Source: Thiohalocapsa sp.
Lineage (GTDB): Bacteria > Pseudomonadota > Gammaproteobacteria > Chromatiales > Chromatiaceae
Reading direction: 5' to 3'
DNA: 5,942 bases
Assembly (NCBI RefSeq): GCF_019695415.1
Contig: NZ_JAIFKJ010000084.1
Span: 1-5,942, forward strand
Part shown: in pieces, positions 4,254-5,942 of the stretch
How positions within the stretch are numbered: the first letter of the stretch is position 1
Layout of the letters: each line of letters begins with the position of its first letter
The notes under the pieces: model-generated
Told to the model about the DNA's origin: nothing
What the model saw: the letters and a program-made list of their open reading frames with translations, nothing else
Database searches by the model: none
Position numbers and translations under genes: made by a program

Positions 4254-5865
4254 CGCTGCGAAGCCCCGTCAGCCTGACGAAGGCGATGGCCGCAAACGGG
4301 ATGACCAGCGTGAGTGCCATCACTGTCCACAGGAGCGCACCGAGCTCCGCGTAGTCCGCGGGCACGGTGACGGCGCCGTCCTCGCGCACCTCACGGGTGA
4401 TGCTGAAGATCTGGTTCAGATACTTGGTACCGAGCTGGCTCGCGGACAGGGCCAGGTTGACGAAGGACGACATCACGGCGAAGAAGGTCGCCTTGAGATG
4501 TGCAGGGGCGGAGTTGGCGATCCACGCGAGCATCGGGATCATGGCCACCAGCCCGAGCGGCGACTCCACCGCGGTGTCCACCAGGGCGATGAAGCGGGCA
4601 TCCACGATGCCGCCGGTGCGGGCGGCGGTCCACTCGTGCAGGCCGTAGAACATGGCCAGGTTCGGCAGGGACAAGAGCGCCGTCAGCACCGTGAGAAAGC
4701 CGACGATATAGACGATGGAATGGTCCGCCAGGAAGCGGCGGAAGATGAACATGGCCGCCAGTGCCATGCCGCTGCCCACCAGCTGCAGCACGGAGACGAA
4801 CTGCTGGTCGAAGCCCAGGTCGTCGATCATCCACCAGGTCTGGCCAGCGCCGGGGTTGGGCAGGGCGCGGAAGGCGAAGATGACGACGGCGGTACCGAGC
4901 AGGACGCGCGCGGCCTCCGGCGTCAGCTCCTTGAGCAGGCGTGAGATCAGAAACCCCACGATGACCATGGAGCCGACGAAGACGATCTCTTTGTTGTAGG
5001 GCAGGTCGCCCAAGCCCACCGCCAGGGTGAAGAGCACGAAGGCCAGGCTGCCGCCGAGGATCCAGGGGTTCGGCTTGGTCTTCTCCTCACCGCCGTGGAT
5101 CAGGCGCTCGGCGGCTTCCGTCTCGCCAAGGGCGCGCAGCCGGCGCACCTCCCGGTGCTTCAGGATGCTGCCGAGCAGCACGCCGGAGACGGACGCGACG
5201 GGGATTGCCAGCGCCAACTCGTAGATGTGGATATAAGTGGCCACCTTGGCGGCCTCGTCCATCGCATCGACGCCGCGGAACAGCCAGACGTTCAGGAGCG
5301 CTACGAACACCGAGCCGCCGATGATGGCGACGCGCCCGAGGGTCTGCATGGTGGTGTGCATGAGCCGGCGCTGGTCTGGGTCGATCGGCCGGCCGTGTGC
5401 GTCCAGGGTCGGGACGGCTTCCACCGTCATGGCATCGGCGACCACGTCCTGCACCACGTAGCCGAGCGGGGCCAGCAGTACGCTCAGCACATACCAAGCC
5501 TCCACGGGCATGACGGCGCCCATGGCCTGCGGCTGCGCCAGCAGGCCCAGCATGATCAGCAGGCTCGCCGTGATCAGCAGCGCGCCGAAGTAGACCAACA
5601 GCGACTTCCAGCGCCAGATCAGGTCCACCAGGTGCCCGAGCGGCATCTTCAGCGACCAGGGGATCATGGCCCAGAAGGCCAGCGCGGCGAGCAGCTCGGC
5701 GGACAGCCCGAGGTAGTCCTTGACGAAGAAGGTGCCGACGATGGCGGTCAGGCCCTGCACGCCGGCGGCGACATAGACCATCAGCGGCGGCAGGTACGAC
5801 AGCCGCATCTCGCGGCCGAGTTCGAGGACGTTGCGGTCGAGCCAGTTGTAGAGTCTTGTCTGCAT
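4249..5865 (-). CDS. BT1-family (folate/biopterin-type) MFS transporter
   Basis: A 538-aa polytopic inner-membrane protein with about 12 hydrophobic segments, the first near residues 24-47 and the last near 508-531. BT1-family hallmarks are visible: IPWSLKMPLGHLVDLIWRWKS (68-88), corresponding to the family's iPW..KP..G..D motif after TM2; YVVQDVVADAMTVEA (136-150), the D-x-x-x-D-A signature; and in the second half FRALPNP...DDLGFDQQF (332-356). A charged cytoplasmic loop spans about 236-265 between the two halves, and an extracytoplasmic or loop segment with REVREDG lies at 491-497. Known BT1 members carry folates or pterins; bacterial members are mostly uncharacterised, so the substrate is open. 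The ATG at 5865-5863 has no clear ribosome site (CCCCCC precedes it). Met21 is an alternative start just before TM1. Transcribed alone; its stop codon lies inside the palindromic element. Confidence 0.88.
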   Translation of the reverse strand: MQTRLYNWLDRNVLELGREMRLSYLPPLMVYVAAGVQGLTAIVGTFFVKDYLGLSAELLAALAFWAMIPWSLKMPLGHLVDLIWRWKSLLVYFGALLITASLLIMLGLLAQPQAMGAVMPVEAWYVLSVLLAPLGYVVQDVVADAMTVEAVPTLDAHGRPIDPDQRRLMHTTMQTLGRVAIIGGSVFVALLNVWLFRGVDAMDEAAKVATYIHIYELALAIPVASVSGVLLGSILKHREVRRLRALGETEAAERLIHGGEEKTKPNPWILGGSLAFVLFTLAVGLGDLPYNKEIVFVGSMVIVGFLISRLLKELTPEAARVLLGTAVVIFAFRALPNPGAGQTWWMIDDLGFDQQFVSVLQLVGSGMALAAMFIFRRFLADHSIVYIVGFLTVLTALLSLPNLAMFYGLHEWTAARTGGIVDARFIALVDTAVESPLGLVAMIPMLAWIANSAPAHLKATFFAVMSSFVNLALSASQLGTKYLNQIFSITREVREDGAVTVPADYAELGALLWTVMALTLVIPFAAIAFVRLTGLRSA

Positions 5866-5942
5866 GTTGGGGGGCTATGTGGGTAACTGCGGAAATCCCG
5901 GCATCCGTCGCAGTGGTGCTGACCACTCGGGATCGGTATCGC
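5866..5942. promoter_or_regulatory. upstream region of the transporter with an inverted repeat
   Basis: AGTGGT (5912-5917) and ACCACT (5922-5927) form a perfect 6-bp inverted repeat around GCTG, 47 bp before the transporter ATG. It could be an operator or the end of an upstream gene. No good -35/-10 pair is visible in the 77 bp available. Confidence 0.25.

Noticed and set aside
3658..4277. Plus-strand small ORFs across the antitoxin upstream region and hairpin element
   Set aside because: No ribosome sites or protein character; they run through stem-loops and opposite-strand coding sequence.

Overview
This is a high-GC bacterial window with strong G/C preference at third codon positions. The gene content (an alpha/beta-hydrolase-OsmC fusion, a rhodanese, a BT1-type transporter, Uma2 and VapBC-type accessory genes) fits a proteobacterium, most plausibly a gammaproteobacterium of the Chromatiales/Ectothiorhodospiraceae kind. 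That placement is inference from gene style only; there is no rRNA or marker gene here.

Layout from left to right. Positions 1-181 hold no convincing gene. At 182-1480 (+) is a two-domain alpha/beta hydrolase/OsmC protein. A 98-bp convergent gap follows, with three tandem 8-bp CTYTGCGY units. At 1579-2289 (-) is an unusual rhodanese that runs in frame into what looks like only the C-terminal half of a metallo-beta-lactamase-fold protein. Its TTG start abuts the ATG of a Uma2-family putative nuclease at 2284-2868 (+), so the two genes are head to head with no intergenic space. A 187-bp gap with small repeats separates Uma2 from a minus-strand toxin-antitoxin pair: RHH antitoxin at 3445-3702, PIN-domain toxin at 3056-3448, joined by an ATGA overlap. 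The pair has a perfect TTGACA -35 box and a cluster of TGCATGCA-type palindromes over the predicted -10 and start site. Just upstream is a short frameshifted gene remnant (3933-3765, -). From 4082 to 4253 lies a compact intergenic element of five back-to-back stem-loops with imperfect terminal inverted repeats. It ends on the stop codon of a 12-TM-type BT1/MFS transporter (5865-4249, -). The last 77 bases are the transporter's upstream region.

How it fits together. The two outer genes (hydrolase-OsmC and BT1 transporter) look like stable housekeeping or stress genes. The middle, about 2.28-4.25 kb, looks like an accessory insertion zone: Uma2, VapBC, a broken small ORF and a palindromic element, beside a rhodanese gene whose 5' end and partner domain appear rearranged. 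No single operon links the genes except the antitoxin-toxin pair. The best candidates for something undescribed are the hairpin element at 4082-4253 and the rhodanese/half-MBL chimera with its zero-gap divergent start.
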